Below, piece after piece: positions 6,769 to 13,252 of a stretch of DNA of 13,252 bases. This DNA comes from Trueperaceae bacterium (GTDB lineage Bacteria; Deinococcota; Deinococci; Deinococcales; Trueperaceae), in NCBI GenBank assembly GCA_007121175.1, contig SKMG01000331.1, positions 1-13,252 on the forward strand, read 5' to 3'. A program made the translations under genes and the position numbers. Numbering within the stretch: the first letter of the stretch is position 1; every line of letters begins with the position of its first letter. Under the pieces are notes generated by a model. That model did not search any database and was not told the DNA's origin. It saw nothing but the letters and a program-made list of their open reading frames with translations.

Positions 6769-8554
6769 ACGTCGCCTGCCTTATCAGCGCGTAGGCCAGC
6801 CAGCCGGCGACCGTGGCGAAGGCGCCGCCGGTCCGCACGCCGCCGTGATGCACGTCGAAGCCCTCGCAGGCCAGGCCGTTGTCGAGCGGCGCCGCTTCGA
6901 GCAGCGAGCGGGCGTCGGCGGCGCGATCGCTGAGCAGGTCGTTGACCAGTCCGAACACGCTGGGGTGTCGGAAGTGCGCGCTCCCACGCCCCTCGAAGCG
7001 GCCCGGGTAGTGGTGCGGGTTGTGCTGCGAGCGGATCCAGCGGGCGGTGGCCTGCCACACCGGGTCGTCGATCGGGCACACGCCGAGGTACGGCAGCAAG
7101 AGCAGGCTGCCGGCTGGCTCGTCGCCGAGCCGGGCTCCGCCCTGCTCGTCCGTGCCGTAGGCGTACATGGGACCGTACGGTCCCGGCGCCTGGAAGAAGG
7201 CCCGCGCCTCCGCCGCGATCGCCTCGCCCCACTCGGCGATCGTGGGCTCGGCCAGGGCTGCGCCGAGCCGCGTCAAGGCGGCGGCGAGCAGGAGGTTGTC
7301 ATAGGCGAGGTACGGCGTCTCGGGCACCGGGTCGTCGGTGGGCGACAGGAAGGTGCTGTAGAGCGGTCGCGTCGGGTGCGCGCGTGCATGAACTGCGTCG
7401 AGAACCCGACGCAGCCCCTCGCGAACCGCGGGCTCGTCGGCCAGGTCGCGGTCGCCGGTGCGCTCGAGGTAGCTCGACAACGCGAACGGGTAGGCCGCCG
7501 CCTCGTCGAGCTCGAACCCCGGGTAGAGGACCGTTCCGCTCAGGTACTGCGCGTGCTCGCCGGGGTGCCGGGCGTAGCGCACGAACGCGGTGCGCAGCAG
7601 CACCTTCGCGCGCTCGGGGTCGATCTCGAGGCAAGCCGGGAATGCCCACAGGAGCGAGTCGCGGCTCCAGAAGGCCCCGGAGACGTAGTACACGAAGCTG
7701 CGGGAGGTGAGCATCACCGGCTCGTCCGAGTCGAGGCTATCGGCCTGAGCGAAGAAGTAGCTGAAGAACAGGTTGCGGCTGGCGAACTGCTCGAGCGCGC
7801 CCGCGACCGGCGCGCGGCGAGCCCGCAGCCACGCCTCGGTCCTCCCGAGCAGATCGTCCCAGCCAACCCGACGCAGGTGCAGCGCAGTGGTGCGGGCCCC
7901 GTCACCTTCGGGCGCCATGCCGAAGAAAGCGGTCACGCCAGCGGACTCGCCGGACCGAAGATCGACGGAGCAGCGGGCCACGGCATCGAGCTCGCCCTCG
8001 TCCTCGAGCCGCCAGTCGCCCTCGAAGTGCGCCGCGAGCGCGAGCAGCGGTACGGCGGAGCGGCAGTCCCACACCATTGAGCGCGTCCAACGGTCGAAGG
8101 AGCGATGCAGCGGTAGCGGCAGCGGCTGACCGCTGAAGCGCACTGCCTCGAGCTCGCCAGGCGATAGCGCCAGACATAGCTCGAGCGTCGCGTGATGAGT
8201 AGCCTCGGCCGCGAGCCGCAGGGCGAAGCCGCGCTCTCCGATAGGCACGACCAGCGTGAGGCTCGCCTGCCAGCCCAGTCCGCGGTAGTGCCAGCGCGGG
8301 ATCCAGGCCTCGAGACGCGTGACCGAGTGAGGCGATACGGCGTTGCCGTCGACCAGGATCCGTGGTTCGAGCAGTGGACCGCCGTCCCTACCGACTAGGT
8401 CGAGCACCGCGTCGATACCCAGGTGGACCGCTCCCGCCCTGAGAACAGCGCCGTCGGCGCTGCGGTTCGCGCTCAGGTGCACCTGGAGGTTGCCAGTCGG
8501 CTCGAAGCCGGGCGCCGCCGCTAGTTCGGGCGCCGGGGTCATGAGCTCGGTCAC
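6767..8554 (-). CDS. Six-hairpin glycosidase-like protein, last gene of the sugar importer operon
   Basis: 595 residues, no signal peptide, so cytoplasmic. The first 240 or so residues look beta-rich (VHLSANRSADGAVLR, ARCSVDLRSGESAGVTAFFG). From about 255 on there are repeated helical segments typical of an (alpha/alpha)6 barrel, as in GH63, GH125 and glycogen-debranching enzymes. Likely active-site pieces are FWSRDSLLWAFPA (295-307, with Arg298-Asp299), FELDEAAAYPFAL (347-359), AYDNLLLAAAL (417-427) and ACEGFDVHHGGVRTGGAF (562-579). The WxRDS motif resembles GH125 mannosidases, but this protein is longer and the match is partial. Start GTG 8554 gives MTELM; ATG 8542 is also possible. It lies 34 bases after the permease, so it probably hydrolyses the imported oligosaccharide. 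Linkage and sugar are unknown. Confidence 0.7.
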   Translation of the reverse strand: MTELMTPAPELAAAPGFEPTGNLQVHLSANRSADGAVLRAGAVHLGIDAVLDLVGRDGGPLLEPRILVDGNAVSPHSVTRLEAWIPRWHYRGLGWQASLTLVVPIGERGFALRLAAEATHHATLELCLALSPGELEAVRFSGQPLPLPLHRSFDRWTRSMVWDCRSAVPLLALAAHFEGDWRLEDEGELDAVARCSVDLRSGESAGVTAFFGMAPEGDGARTTALHLRRVGWDDLLGRTEAWLRARRAPVAGALEQFASRNLFFSYFFAQADSLDSDEPVMLTSRSFVYYVSGAFWSRDSLLWAFPACLEIDPERAKVLLRTAFVRYARHPGEHAQYLSGTVLYPGFELDEAAAYPFALSSYLERTGDRDLADEPAVREGLRRVLDAVHARAHPTRPLYSTFLSPTDDPVPETPYLAYDNLLLAAALTRLGAALAEPTIAEWGEAIAAEARAFFQAPGPYGPMYAYGTDEQGGARLGDEPAGSLLLLPYLGVCPIDDPVWQATARWIRSQHNPHHYPGRFEGRGSAHFRHPSVFGLVNDLLSDRAADARSLLEAAPLDNGLACEGFDVHHGGVRTGGAFATVAGWLAYALIRQAT

Positions 8555-8588
8555 GTTCGTGCCCCCGATCTCCTCTCGGTCGCGGCCG

Positions 8589-9422
8589 TCACTTGAGGCC
8601 GGTCATCGCGATGCCGCGGATGAAGTGCCGCTGGAAGATCAGGAACACCACGATCAGCGGCAGGATGGCGATGGAGGCGCCGGCCATCTGCCAGTGGGTG
8701 TTGGCGGCGTACTGCTCCGCGAACGACTGGAGGCCCACCGGCAGGGTGCGCGAGGCATCCGAGCTGGTGATCACCAGCGGCCACAGGAACTCCTCCCAGT
8801 TCACCACCAGCGTGAGGATCGCGAGCGCGGAGAGCGCCGGCCGCACCAGCGGGATCACGATCTGCAGGAAGATCCGCAGCTCCCCCGCCCCGTCGATCCT
8901 GGCCGCCTCGATGAGGTCCGAAGGGATGCTCATGATGAACTGCCGCATCAGGTAGATCCCGAACGCATCGACGATCCACGGGAAGATCACGCCCGCCAGC
9001 GTGTCGGCCAGCCCCAGTCCGGTGGTGAGCTGGTAGAGCGGGATGAGGCGCGTCTGGAACGGCACCATCAGGCTGGAGAGGATCAGGATGAAGATGACGT
9101 CCTTGCCGCCGAAGTCGAACTTCGCGAGCGCGTAACCCGCCATCGACGAGGTGGTTAGCACGAACAACACCGTCACCATCGCGACGATGACGCTGTTGGC
9201 GAAGTAGCGGAAGAACCTGAACTCGATCCACACCACCTGGTAGTTGGTCAAGGTGACGTTTTCGGGGATCCAGGTCGGAGGCACCCGGATCACCTCGGCC
9301 AACGGCTTGAACGATGCCGAGAACATCCACAGGAACGGCACCACCATCACGATCCCGAACACGATCAGCAGCCCGTATACCAGCGTGCGGGCGGTGAGGC
9401 GGGTGAGCCGGCCGGAGACCAT
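8589..9422 (-). CDS. Carbohydrate ABC importer permease, MalG-type
   Basis: Second membrane subunit of the sugar importer, 277 residues. ATG 9422 has GGGGAGG a few bases upstream and lies 10 bases after the MalF-type stop. Membrane segments are visible from about residue 15 (YGLLIVFGIVMVVPFLWMF). The CUT1 hallmark FSASFKPLAEV follows at 34-44, with VPPTWIPENVTLTNYQVVW next. The cytoplasmic EAA loop is at about 172-191 (EAARIDGAGELRIFLQIVIP), followed by NWEEFLWPLVI and, at the C-terminus, the FQRHFIRGIAMTGLK tail typical of MalG-type permeases. It pairs with the upstream MalF-type protein. The sugar is not identifiable from the permease. Confidence 0.93.
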   Translation of the reverse strand: MVSGRLTRLTARTLVYGLLIVFGIVMVVPFLWMFSASFKPLAEVIRVPPTWIPENVTLTNYQVVWIEFRFFRYFANSVIVAMVTVLFVLTTSSMAGYALAKFDFGGKDVIFILILSSLMVPFQTRLIPLYQLTTGLGLADTLAGVIFPWIVDAFGIYLMRQFIMSIPSDLIEAARIDGAGELRIFLQIVIPLVRPALSALAILTLVVNWEEFLWPLVITSSDASRTLPVGLQSFAEQYAANTHWQMAGASIAILPLIVVFLIFQRHFIRGIAMTGLK

Positions 9423-9432
9423 CGCGCCTCCC

Positions 9433-10374
9433 CTAGTACTCGAAGGGGCGGCTCAGCAGCTTGGTCTGAACCAGGGTCAGGGTCACCACCACCACCAGCA
9501 GCACGACGGCGGTGGCGGCGCCGTAGCCGAAGTCGAAGCGGCTGAAGGTCCAGTCGTAGAGGTGCAGGACGTAGAGCCGCGTGCTGTCGAGCGGCCCGCC
9601 GACCGTCCGGTGGGTGAGGCCGCCGGCGCTCATCACGAAGGGGATGGTGAACACGCGAAAGGCGTTGATCAGCAAGATCGCGGCCACGAAGACGATGGTC
9701 GGGTTGAGCAGGGGCAGGGTGACGTGCCGGAACATCTGCCAGGGATTGGCACCATCGATCGCCGCAGCCTCCTCGAACTCCTTCGGGATCGTCTGGAGGC
9801 CCGCTAAGAACAGCACCATCGCCTGGCCGACCTGCTTCCATACCGCGACGATCATCATCGCCGCCAACGCCCAGCCGGGCACCGCCAGCCACGCCGGCCG
9901 CGGCAGGCCAAGGAGCCCCAGGCCGTAGTTCACCACGCCGAACTGCGGGTCGAAGAGCCAGCGCCAGACGAAGGCGGCAGCCACGATGTTGGTCACCACC
10001 GGCAGGAAGAAGACCAGCCGCCACAGGCCCTTCGCCTTCAGCCACTGGGTGTTGAGCACCAACGCCAGCGGCAACGCGATGGCGATCACCGCCGGCACCA
10101 CGCCGATCGACCAGATGGCGGTGATCCGGAGCGACTTCCAGAACAGCGGATCCTCGAACAGCCGCTGGTAGTTGCCGAAGCCGACGAACGCCTCGGGCCG
10201 GAAGAGCTGCGATTGCAGCGTCGAGAGGTGCACGACACGGAAGGCCGGGAACAGGAAGATGACGCCGAACAGCAGCAGCGGCCCGAGCAGGAAGCCCCAC
10301 GCGGTCAGGGTGCGGTGTGCGCGGAGCCGGCTCCAGCGCCGGCGCGCGAGCGCGTTCGCTGCAGTCCGTGCCAT
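9433..10374 (-). CDS. Carbohydrate ABC importer permease, MalF-type
   Basis: First membrane subunit of the sugar importer, 313 residues from ATG 10374. That start is preferred because AGAGGAGG sits directly before it. The frame extends 10 codons further to a GTG at 10404 with no site. The N-terminus is basic (RRRWSRLRAHR), then TM1 (WGFLLGPLLLFGVIFLFPAF), the PEAFVGFGNYQRLFEDP block typical of CUT1 family permeases, and further membrane segments. The EAA loop is EEAAAIDGANPWQMFRHVTLP at about 201-221. It follows the binding-protein gene after an 86-base gap carrying a strong hairpin, so it may be made at a lower level than the receptor. No ATPase gene lies in this operon. Confidence 0.92.
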   Translation of the reverse strand: MARTAANALARRRWSRLRAHRTLTAWGFLLGPLLLFGVIFLFPAFRVVHLSTLQSQLFRPEAFVGFGNYQRLFEDPLFWKSLRITAIWSIGVVPAVIAIALPLALVLNTQWLKAKGLWRLVFFLPVVTNIVAAAFVWRWLFDPQFGVVNYGLGLLGLPRPAWLAVPGWALAAMMIVAVWKQVGQAMVLFLAGLQTIPKEFEEAAAIDGANPWQMFRHVTLPLLNPTIVFVAAILLINAFRVFTIPFVMSAGGLTHRTVGGPLDSTRLYVLHLYDWTFSRFDFGYGAATAVVLLVVVVTLTLVQTKLLSRPFEY

Positions 10375-10411
10375 GGTCCTCCTCTGTCCCCTCGCAGTCA
10401 CCACCCGGCGC

Positions 10412-10448
10412 CGCGGCCCCCTCCGGAGGAGCGCAGGAGGGGGCCGCG
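10412..10448 (-). promoter_or_regulatory. Perfect 13-bp intercistronic hairpin after the sugar-binding-protein gene
   Basis: CGCGGCCCCCTCC at 10412-10424 is the exact reverse complement of GGAGGGGGCCGCG at 10436-10448, with an 11-base loop. On the transcribed (minus) strand it begins 12 bases after the binding-protein stop and ends before the MalF ribosome site. It has no U-tract. The likely role is protection of the binding-protein mRNA 3' end or partial termination, so that receptor exceeds permease; this is inferred from other sugar importer operons. Confidence 0.65.
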
Positions 10449-10460
10449 ATCAGCGCTGCG

Positions 10461-11768
10461 TCAGGGACAGACGACGCCCTGCACCGTCCCGGCGGCTTCG
10501 ACGAGCTCCTCGATCAACTCCGTGCCGTAGTCGCCGATGGCTTGCTCGTTGATCAGAGAGTGGCTGCGCGCCGCCTCCTCGAGAATCGCCTCGACCAGAT
10601 CATCAGTGAGCGTCAGACGCTCCCAGATGCGGGCGTAGATCGGGTCGATCTCGCTGCGGCCGATCTGCATCTCGGGCCGCGCGGCCATCAGGCTGTCGAT
10701 GAACACCTGGCCGACCTCGTCGCCGACGAGGGCGGGATCACAGGCGACGCTCACGAAGGTCGGCAGGTCTCCGGAGTCCTGGAACCAGGTGTACTGGGCG
10801 TCCTCACTGGTCCCGTACAGCACCCAGCGCCATGCCAACTCGACGTCGGCCGAGCGAGCGTTGACGACCCACGCCCAGTGGGAGCCGACGGTCAGGGCGG
10901 GCGCATCCGCCGAGCGCTTCGGCAGCTGCACCGCCGTGTAGGTGTAGTCGGTGCCCTCGAAGGCCTGCTCGATCGAGCCGCGGGCGGCGGGGTGGTTGAC
11001 GTAGAACACCGCGCGCTGCAGATCGAAGGGCCGCTGCCCCGGCAGGAACTCCGGATCGCGGACGCGATCGGGTCCGCGCAGCATGTCTGCGAGCCAGTGA
11101 AAGCCCTCCTGGTTCTCGGGGCGACCGTAGCTGACCGAGCCGTCGATGCCGATGAGCGGCTCGTCCGAGGCGCCGTACATGGCGGTCATGAGCAGCGCCC
11201 GGAAGTAGCGCGTGTCGAGGCCGGCGACGACCATCTCGCCGCGCTCGTCACGCTGGGTTGCCTGCTTGGCCTGGTCGGCCAGCTCTTCCCACGTGACCGG
11301 GTAGTCGTCCGGCCCGAAGCCCGCCTCGGCGTAGAGCTGATCGTTGATGAACAAGACCAGGGCCTGGGCGTCGACCGGCACGCCGTAGACCTCGTCGCCC
11401 ACGACGTAGCGGAGCACCCACGGCAGGTAGGTGGCCCCTGCCTCGGCCGCCGTCATGAGTTCGGCCGGGACGGGAGCGATGAAGCCTGACCCGATGAGCT
11501 GCTCGGCCATGTCGGCCGGCACTTGGAAGACGTCGGAGGCGGTGTTCGTCGCCAGCGCTGTCACCAGTTTGTCGAAGTACTGCCCGAACGGGATGTGCTC
11601 GGTCGCGATCCGAACGCCGGGATTGGCGGCCTCGAACTCGCGGGCGAGCTCGTCGGTGACCATGGCGCGCAGGTGCGCCTGGTGCTGCCAGTGCGTGATC
11701 GTCTGGGCGCTCACGGAGCCGAAGAGCAGGAGCGCAGCAGAGACCGCGATCAAGGTGCGGAGCCGCAT
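10461..11768 (-). CDS. Carbohydrate ABC importer substrate-binding protein (family 1 type)
   Basis: Periplasmic receptor of the sugar importer, 435 residues from ATG 11768, which has GAGGAG eight bases upstream. The Sec signal is MRLRTLIAVSAALLLFGSVSA, with cleavage near residue 21 and no lipobox cysteine. Mature features fit family 1 sugar-binding proteins: an early TITHWQHQ strand, LAREFEAANPGVRIATEHIPFGQYFDKL, then DVFQVPADMAEQLIGSGFIAPV, VYGVPVDAQALVLFINDQLYAEAG and YPVTWEELADQAKQA. The late GSHWAWVVNARSADVELAWRW segment is also typical. The frame is open up to 12041, but nothing there looks like a protein start, and the promoter at 11989-12017 lies inside it. The ligand is probably a sugar or oligosaccharide; sugar identity is unknown. 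Confidence 0.92.
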   Translation of the reverse strand: MRLRTLIAVSAALLLFGSVSAQTITHWQHQAHLRAMVTDELAREFEAANPGVRIATEHIPFGQYFDKLVTALATNTASDVFQVPADMAEQLIGSGFIAPVPAELMTAAEAGATYLPWVLRYVVGDEVYGVPVDAQALVLFINDQLYAEAGFGPDDYPVTWEELADQAKQATQRDERGEMVVAGLDTRYFRALLMTAMYGASDEPLIGIDGSVSYGRPENQEGFHWLADMLRGPDRVRDPEFLPGQRPFDLQRAVFYVNHPAARGSIEQAFEGTDYTYTAVQLPKRSADAPALTVGSHWAWVVNARSADVELAWRWVLYGTSEDAQYTWFQDSGDLPTFVSVACDPALVGDEVGQVFIDSLMAARPEMQIGRSEIDPIYARIWERLTLTDDLVEAILEEAARSHSLINEQAIGDYGTELIEELVEAAGTVQGVVCP

Positions 11769-11982
11769 GGCTGATCTCCTCACGAAGCTGAACGAGGGGC
11801 TGGTGGGTGGCGAATGACACGCACCTCCTTCCTGGAAGTACGAACTCCACGAAAGCAGTCTCCGCCGACTTCTCGTGGCCCTCTCTCCACCGGCGGACAG
11901 TGAAGCGACGCACATGTTGCGCGGTCGGGGGATGTCGGACTGGCCTCGATCCGGCCTCGCCGCCCGCGCGTCTGCTCGTATC
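11769..11982 (-). promoter_or_regulatory. Long 5' leader of the sugar importer operon
   Basis: From the promoter's expected start (about 11982) to the ATG at 11768 there are roughly 210 untranslated bases, long for this window. It holds a bulged inverted repeat: CCACGA at 11847-11852 against TCGTGG at 11873-11878, with inner GTC/GAC pairs. It ends with the GAGGAG ribosome site. No known riboswitch was recognised. The length leaves room for a regulator binding site or RNA-based control. Confidence 0.4.
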
Positions 11983-11988
11983 AGTCCA

Positions 11989-12017
11989 ACGCTAGGCCCG
12001 CCCGATGCGCCTGTCAA
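11989..12017 (-). promoter_or_regulatory. Promoter of the sugar importer operon
   Basis: Read on the minus strand: a perfect TTGACA (-35, at 12012-12017), exactly 17 bases, then TAGCGT (-10, at 11989-11994, TANNNT form). This is the best match to a vegetative promoter in the window. It lies about 41 bases from the start of the oppositely directed remnant at 12058, so the two would be divergent. Confidence 0.65.
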
Positions 12018-12057
12018 GGCGGAGGCGAGCGACGGCCTCATGGACGGCAGTCACCCG

Positions 12058-12063
12058 TAGCCT
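12058..12063 (+). promoter_or_regulatory. -10-like element before the hydrolase remnant
   Basis: TAGCCT ends 6 bases before ATG 12070. The 16 bases before the ATG match those before the intact hydrolase gene (ATG 5807) at 11 positions, including CCGTAG and GTC next to the ATG. The upstream region therefore appears to be part of the same duplicated unit. Confidence 0.4.
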
Positions 12064-12069
12064 GGAGTC

Positions 12070-12233
12070 ATGCGAAGGATGCTCGGTCTCCTGCCGGTGC
12101 TCTTGCTGACCGCGCGCGGGCCCGCGACCGAAGGCGTCGGCAGCGAGGCAACGACGCGCTGAGCGCATTCTTGCGTGATACCGAGGAGCACTGCACCTCG
12201 CTGCTCGCGGGTGTGGAGGGTCCGTGCGATTGA
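12070..12233 (+). pseudogene. Internally deleted remnant of a hydrolase-type lipoprotein gene
   Basis: From ATG 12070 the frame reads MRRMLGLLPVLLLTARGPA and then TEGVGSEA, before stopping at TGA 12160-12162. Aligned without gaps to the first 27 residues of the lipoprotein at 5807, 14 are identical, including the closing G-x-G-S-x-A. The lipobox cysteine codon TGC is CGC here. From 12150, in a different frame, the sequence reads NDALSAFLRDTEEHCTSLLA and stops at TGA 12231-12233. NDALSAFLRD matches the C-terminal NDVLVEFLRD of the same lipoprotein (residues 299-308). About 270 codons in the middle are missing, and the junction near 12145-12150 shifts the frame. The reading as a deletion remnant of a paralogue is inference, but both ends align in order and the upstream bases match too. 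Confidence 0.6.
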
Positions 12234-12262
12234 GGCCTCGGTGCGCCGTCTGCTTCGCCGTG

Positions 12263-12290
12263 CTGACAGATACTGCATGAGTGGTATCGT
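12263..12290 (+). promoter_or_regulatory. Promoter of the CPBP-type gene
   Basis: CTGACA at 12263-12268 (five of six of the -35 consensus), 16 bases, then TATCGT at 12285-12290, preceded by TGG to give an extended -10 (TGN-TANNNT). The transcript would start near 12297, giving a leader of about 35 bases before GTG 12332. Confidence 0.5.
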
Positions 12291-12331
12291 CTGCCGCTAC
12301 CATCAGGAACCGGACGAAGAGAGGCATCGGC

Positions 12332-13051
12332 GTGGACACGAAGCTCGGGATCCTCCTGCGAACCTCGTCGTTCTCCCTCGCCTTCGGCCTCCTCTTCGCC
12401 CTCGCGGTGCACGTGATCGTCCCGTGGCTCCTCGAGCTCACCGACGTCACGCCCTTCATCGTGGCCCAGTTGACGACAACGCTGTTGGTGTTCGTCCCGA
12501 TCTTCTTCACCACCATCGCGTTACTGAGGGCGGACGGCGTGCCACTCGATTGGGACTCCGTCAAGACGCGGCTCTACCTACGACGCCTCCGCCCGACGGA
12601 TCTCGCCTGGATGCTGGGCGCGCTGGCAAGCGGTGCACTGGTGACTCTGCTCATCGTGTTGGCGGTCGAGTGGATACCGTTCATGGAGGGCATCGCACTC
12701 GACGCGCTGGTCGCGTACGAGCTGCGGCCGCTCGTCGGCCTCGAGCGCCTCTTCGCCCTGTTCATGGTCATCGTGTTCTTTTTCAACTTCGTCGGCGAGG
12801 AGATCTTGTGGCGCGGCTACCTCTTCCCGATCCAGGAGCAGGCTCTCGGGCGCTTCACCTGGTTGTTGAACGGCGCGCTGCATGCGGTCTTCCACATGTT
12901 CATGGGATGGGCCGCGATCGCCTTCCTGCCCATGTTCCTGGCCTTCGCCTTCGTCTTCAAGAAGACCAAGAACACCTCGGTCCTGGTCCTGATGCACCTG
13001 CTCCTCGGGGCGCCGACCGACTTCCTCCTAGCGATGGGCCTCGTCCTGTAG
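12332..13051 (+). CDS. CPBP-type intramembrane metalloprotease (CAAX protease/bacteriocin-processing family)
   Basis: 239 residues from GTG 12332, with AAGAGAGG seven bases upstream. An earlier in-frame GTG at 12281 overlaps the promoter's -10 box and would add a non-membrane stretch (SSAATIRNRTKRG), so it is not preferred. Several hydrophobic segments span the membrane. The key motif is FVGEEILWRGYLF (about residues 153-165), the EExxxR signature, where the first glutamates activate water and the arginine supports it. The second motif is LHAVFHMF, with histidines near 184 and 188. The third is LMHLLLGAPTD, with His near 222. All three expected elements are therefore present and it should be active. 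In bacteria, family members process or degrade membrane proteins or give bacteriocin immunity. The substrate is unknown. Confidence 0.8.
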   Translation: MDTKLGILLRTSSFSLAFGLLFALAVHVIVPWLLELTDVTPFIVAQLTTTLLVFVPIFFTTIALLRADGVPLDWDSVKTRLYLRRLRPTDLAWMLGALASGALVTLLIVLAVEWIPFMEGIALDALVAYELRPLVGLERLFALFMVIVFFFNFVGEEILWRGYLFPIQEQALGRFTWLLNGALHAVFHMFMGWAAIAFLPMFLAFAFVFKKTKNTSVLVLMHLLLGAPTDFLLAMGLVL

Positions 13052-13080
13052 CCTTCATGCAGGTGGCGAAGGAGGAGCGG

Positions 13081-13252
13081 GTGCAGAGGCGGAGCCCAAC
13101 TGGTCGGGGCGAGCAGGCAAGCGGCGTCGTTCGGGCGATCACCGTAACGCTGGTTGCCGCCCTGCTGGCGGTCTCGGCAAGCGCCCGGGAAGCGACCGTC
13201 CAGGAGCTCGACGCCGCGAACGTCGAGTCGTTCTTGGACGAGGTACTGCCGC
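13081..13252 (+). CDS. Secreted protein, N-terminus only; possibly a beta-lactamase-fold serine hydrolase
   Basis: The frame is open to the window edge. GTG 13081 is chosen because AAGGAGG (13069-13075) stands five bases before it; ATG 13057 is in frame but lies before that site. The 57 visible codons start with a basic stretch (QRRSPTGRGEQASGVVR), then a hydrophobic segment ITVTLVAALLAVSASA, a Sec signal with likely cleavage after ASA or close by. The mature start, VQELDAANVESFLDEVLP, resembles the first helix (LDA--VE-FLD) of class C beta-lactamase-like serine hydrolases. The catalytic SxxK is not in the window, so this is only a suggestion. It begins 29 bases after the CPBP stop and may be in the same operon. 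Confidence 0.5.
   Translation, partial: MQRRSPTGRGEQASGVVRAITVTLVAALLAVSASAREATVQELDAANVESFLDEVLP

Noticed and set aside
6743..8080. Long plus-strand open frame (445 codons) opposite the glycosidase-like gene
   Set aside because: It is an antisense shadow in GC-rich DNA: the composition is V/R/A/G-rich with no domain, while the minus strand has recognisable motifs, a start and an operon context.
10317..11489. Long plus-strand open frame (390 codons) opposite the sugar-binding protein
   Set aside because: It is a shadow of the clearly recognised binding-protein gene, with low-complexity, charge-skewed composition and no ribosome site or family features.
11769..12041. Upstream extension of the sugar-binding-protein frame to 12041
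   Set aside because: It would include the promoter and leader and put 91 residues before a normal signal peptide.
1..13252. CRISPR arrays, insertion sequences, tRNA/rRNA genes
   Set aside because: Looked for by eye; no regularly spaced direct repeats, no transposase with terminal inverted repeats, and no tRNA-like cloverleaf were seen.

Overview
The window is GC-rich bacterial DNA with dense coding. Both ABC substrate-binding proteins carry a cleavable Sec signal ending in A-x-A with no lipobox cysteine. That suits a bacterium with an outer membrane and periplasm better than a monoderm. Together with TANNNT-type -10 boxes lying about 6 bases before ATG codons (leaderless-style starts), this is compatible with Deinococcota (Deinococcus/Truepera-like). 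The assignment is an inference with modest confidence; no rRNA or marker gene is present.

Layout. 1-447 (+) is the 3' end of a PaaK-like adenylate-forming ligase. 616-4072 (+) is a peptide/nickel-type (Dpp/Opp) ABC importer operon with its own promoter: binding protein, first permease (probably starting at CTG) and second permease. 4073-5806 is a looser region with two stretches of more than 500 bases without a convincing gene, around a Phd/VapC-type toxin-antitoxin pair (4657-5294). 5807-6742 (+) is a lipoprotein with the alpha/beta-hydrolase fold in which all three catalytic positions appear substituted. 6767-12017 (-) is a carbohydrate ABC importer operon read right to left: promoter, long leader, binding protein, a perfect 13-bp hairpin, two MalF/MalG-type permeases, and a cytoplasmic six-hairpin glycosidase-like protein. 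12054-12233 (+) is a short remnant that matches the promoter, the signal peptide and the last codons of the alpha/beta-hydrolase lipoprotein with the middle missing. 12263-13051 (+) is a CPBP-type membrane protease with its own promoter. 13081 to the end (+) is the start of a secreted protein, possibly a beta-lactamase-fold serine hydrolase.

Working together. The carbohydrate operon would bind a sugar or oligosaccharide in the periplasm, import it, and process it in the cytoplasm with the glycosidase. The Dpp-like operon would import a peptide or similar small solute. Neither operon encodes an ATPase in this window, so both must use ATP-binding subunits encoded elsewhere. In both operons a GC-rich stem-loop lies directly after the binding-protein gene, as expected if the binding-protein mRNA is stabilised relative to the permeases.

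Most worth a second look: the triad-less hydrolase lipoprotein, its internally deleted paralogue about 6 kb away, the CTG start, the paired intercistronic hairpins, and the uncommon glycosidase-like protein. I saw no CRISPR array, RNA gene or insertion sequence.
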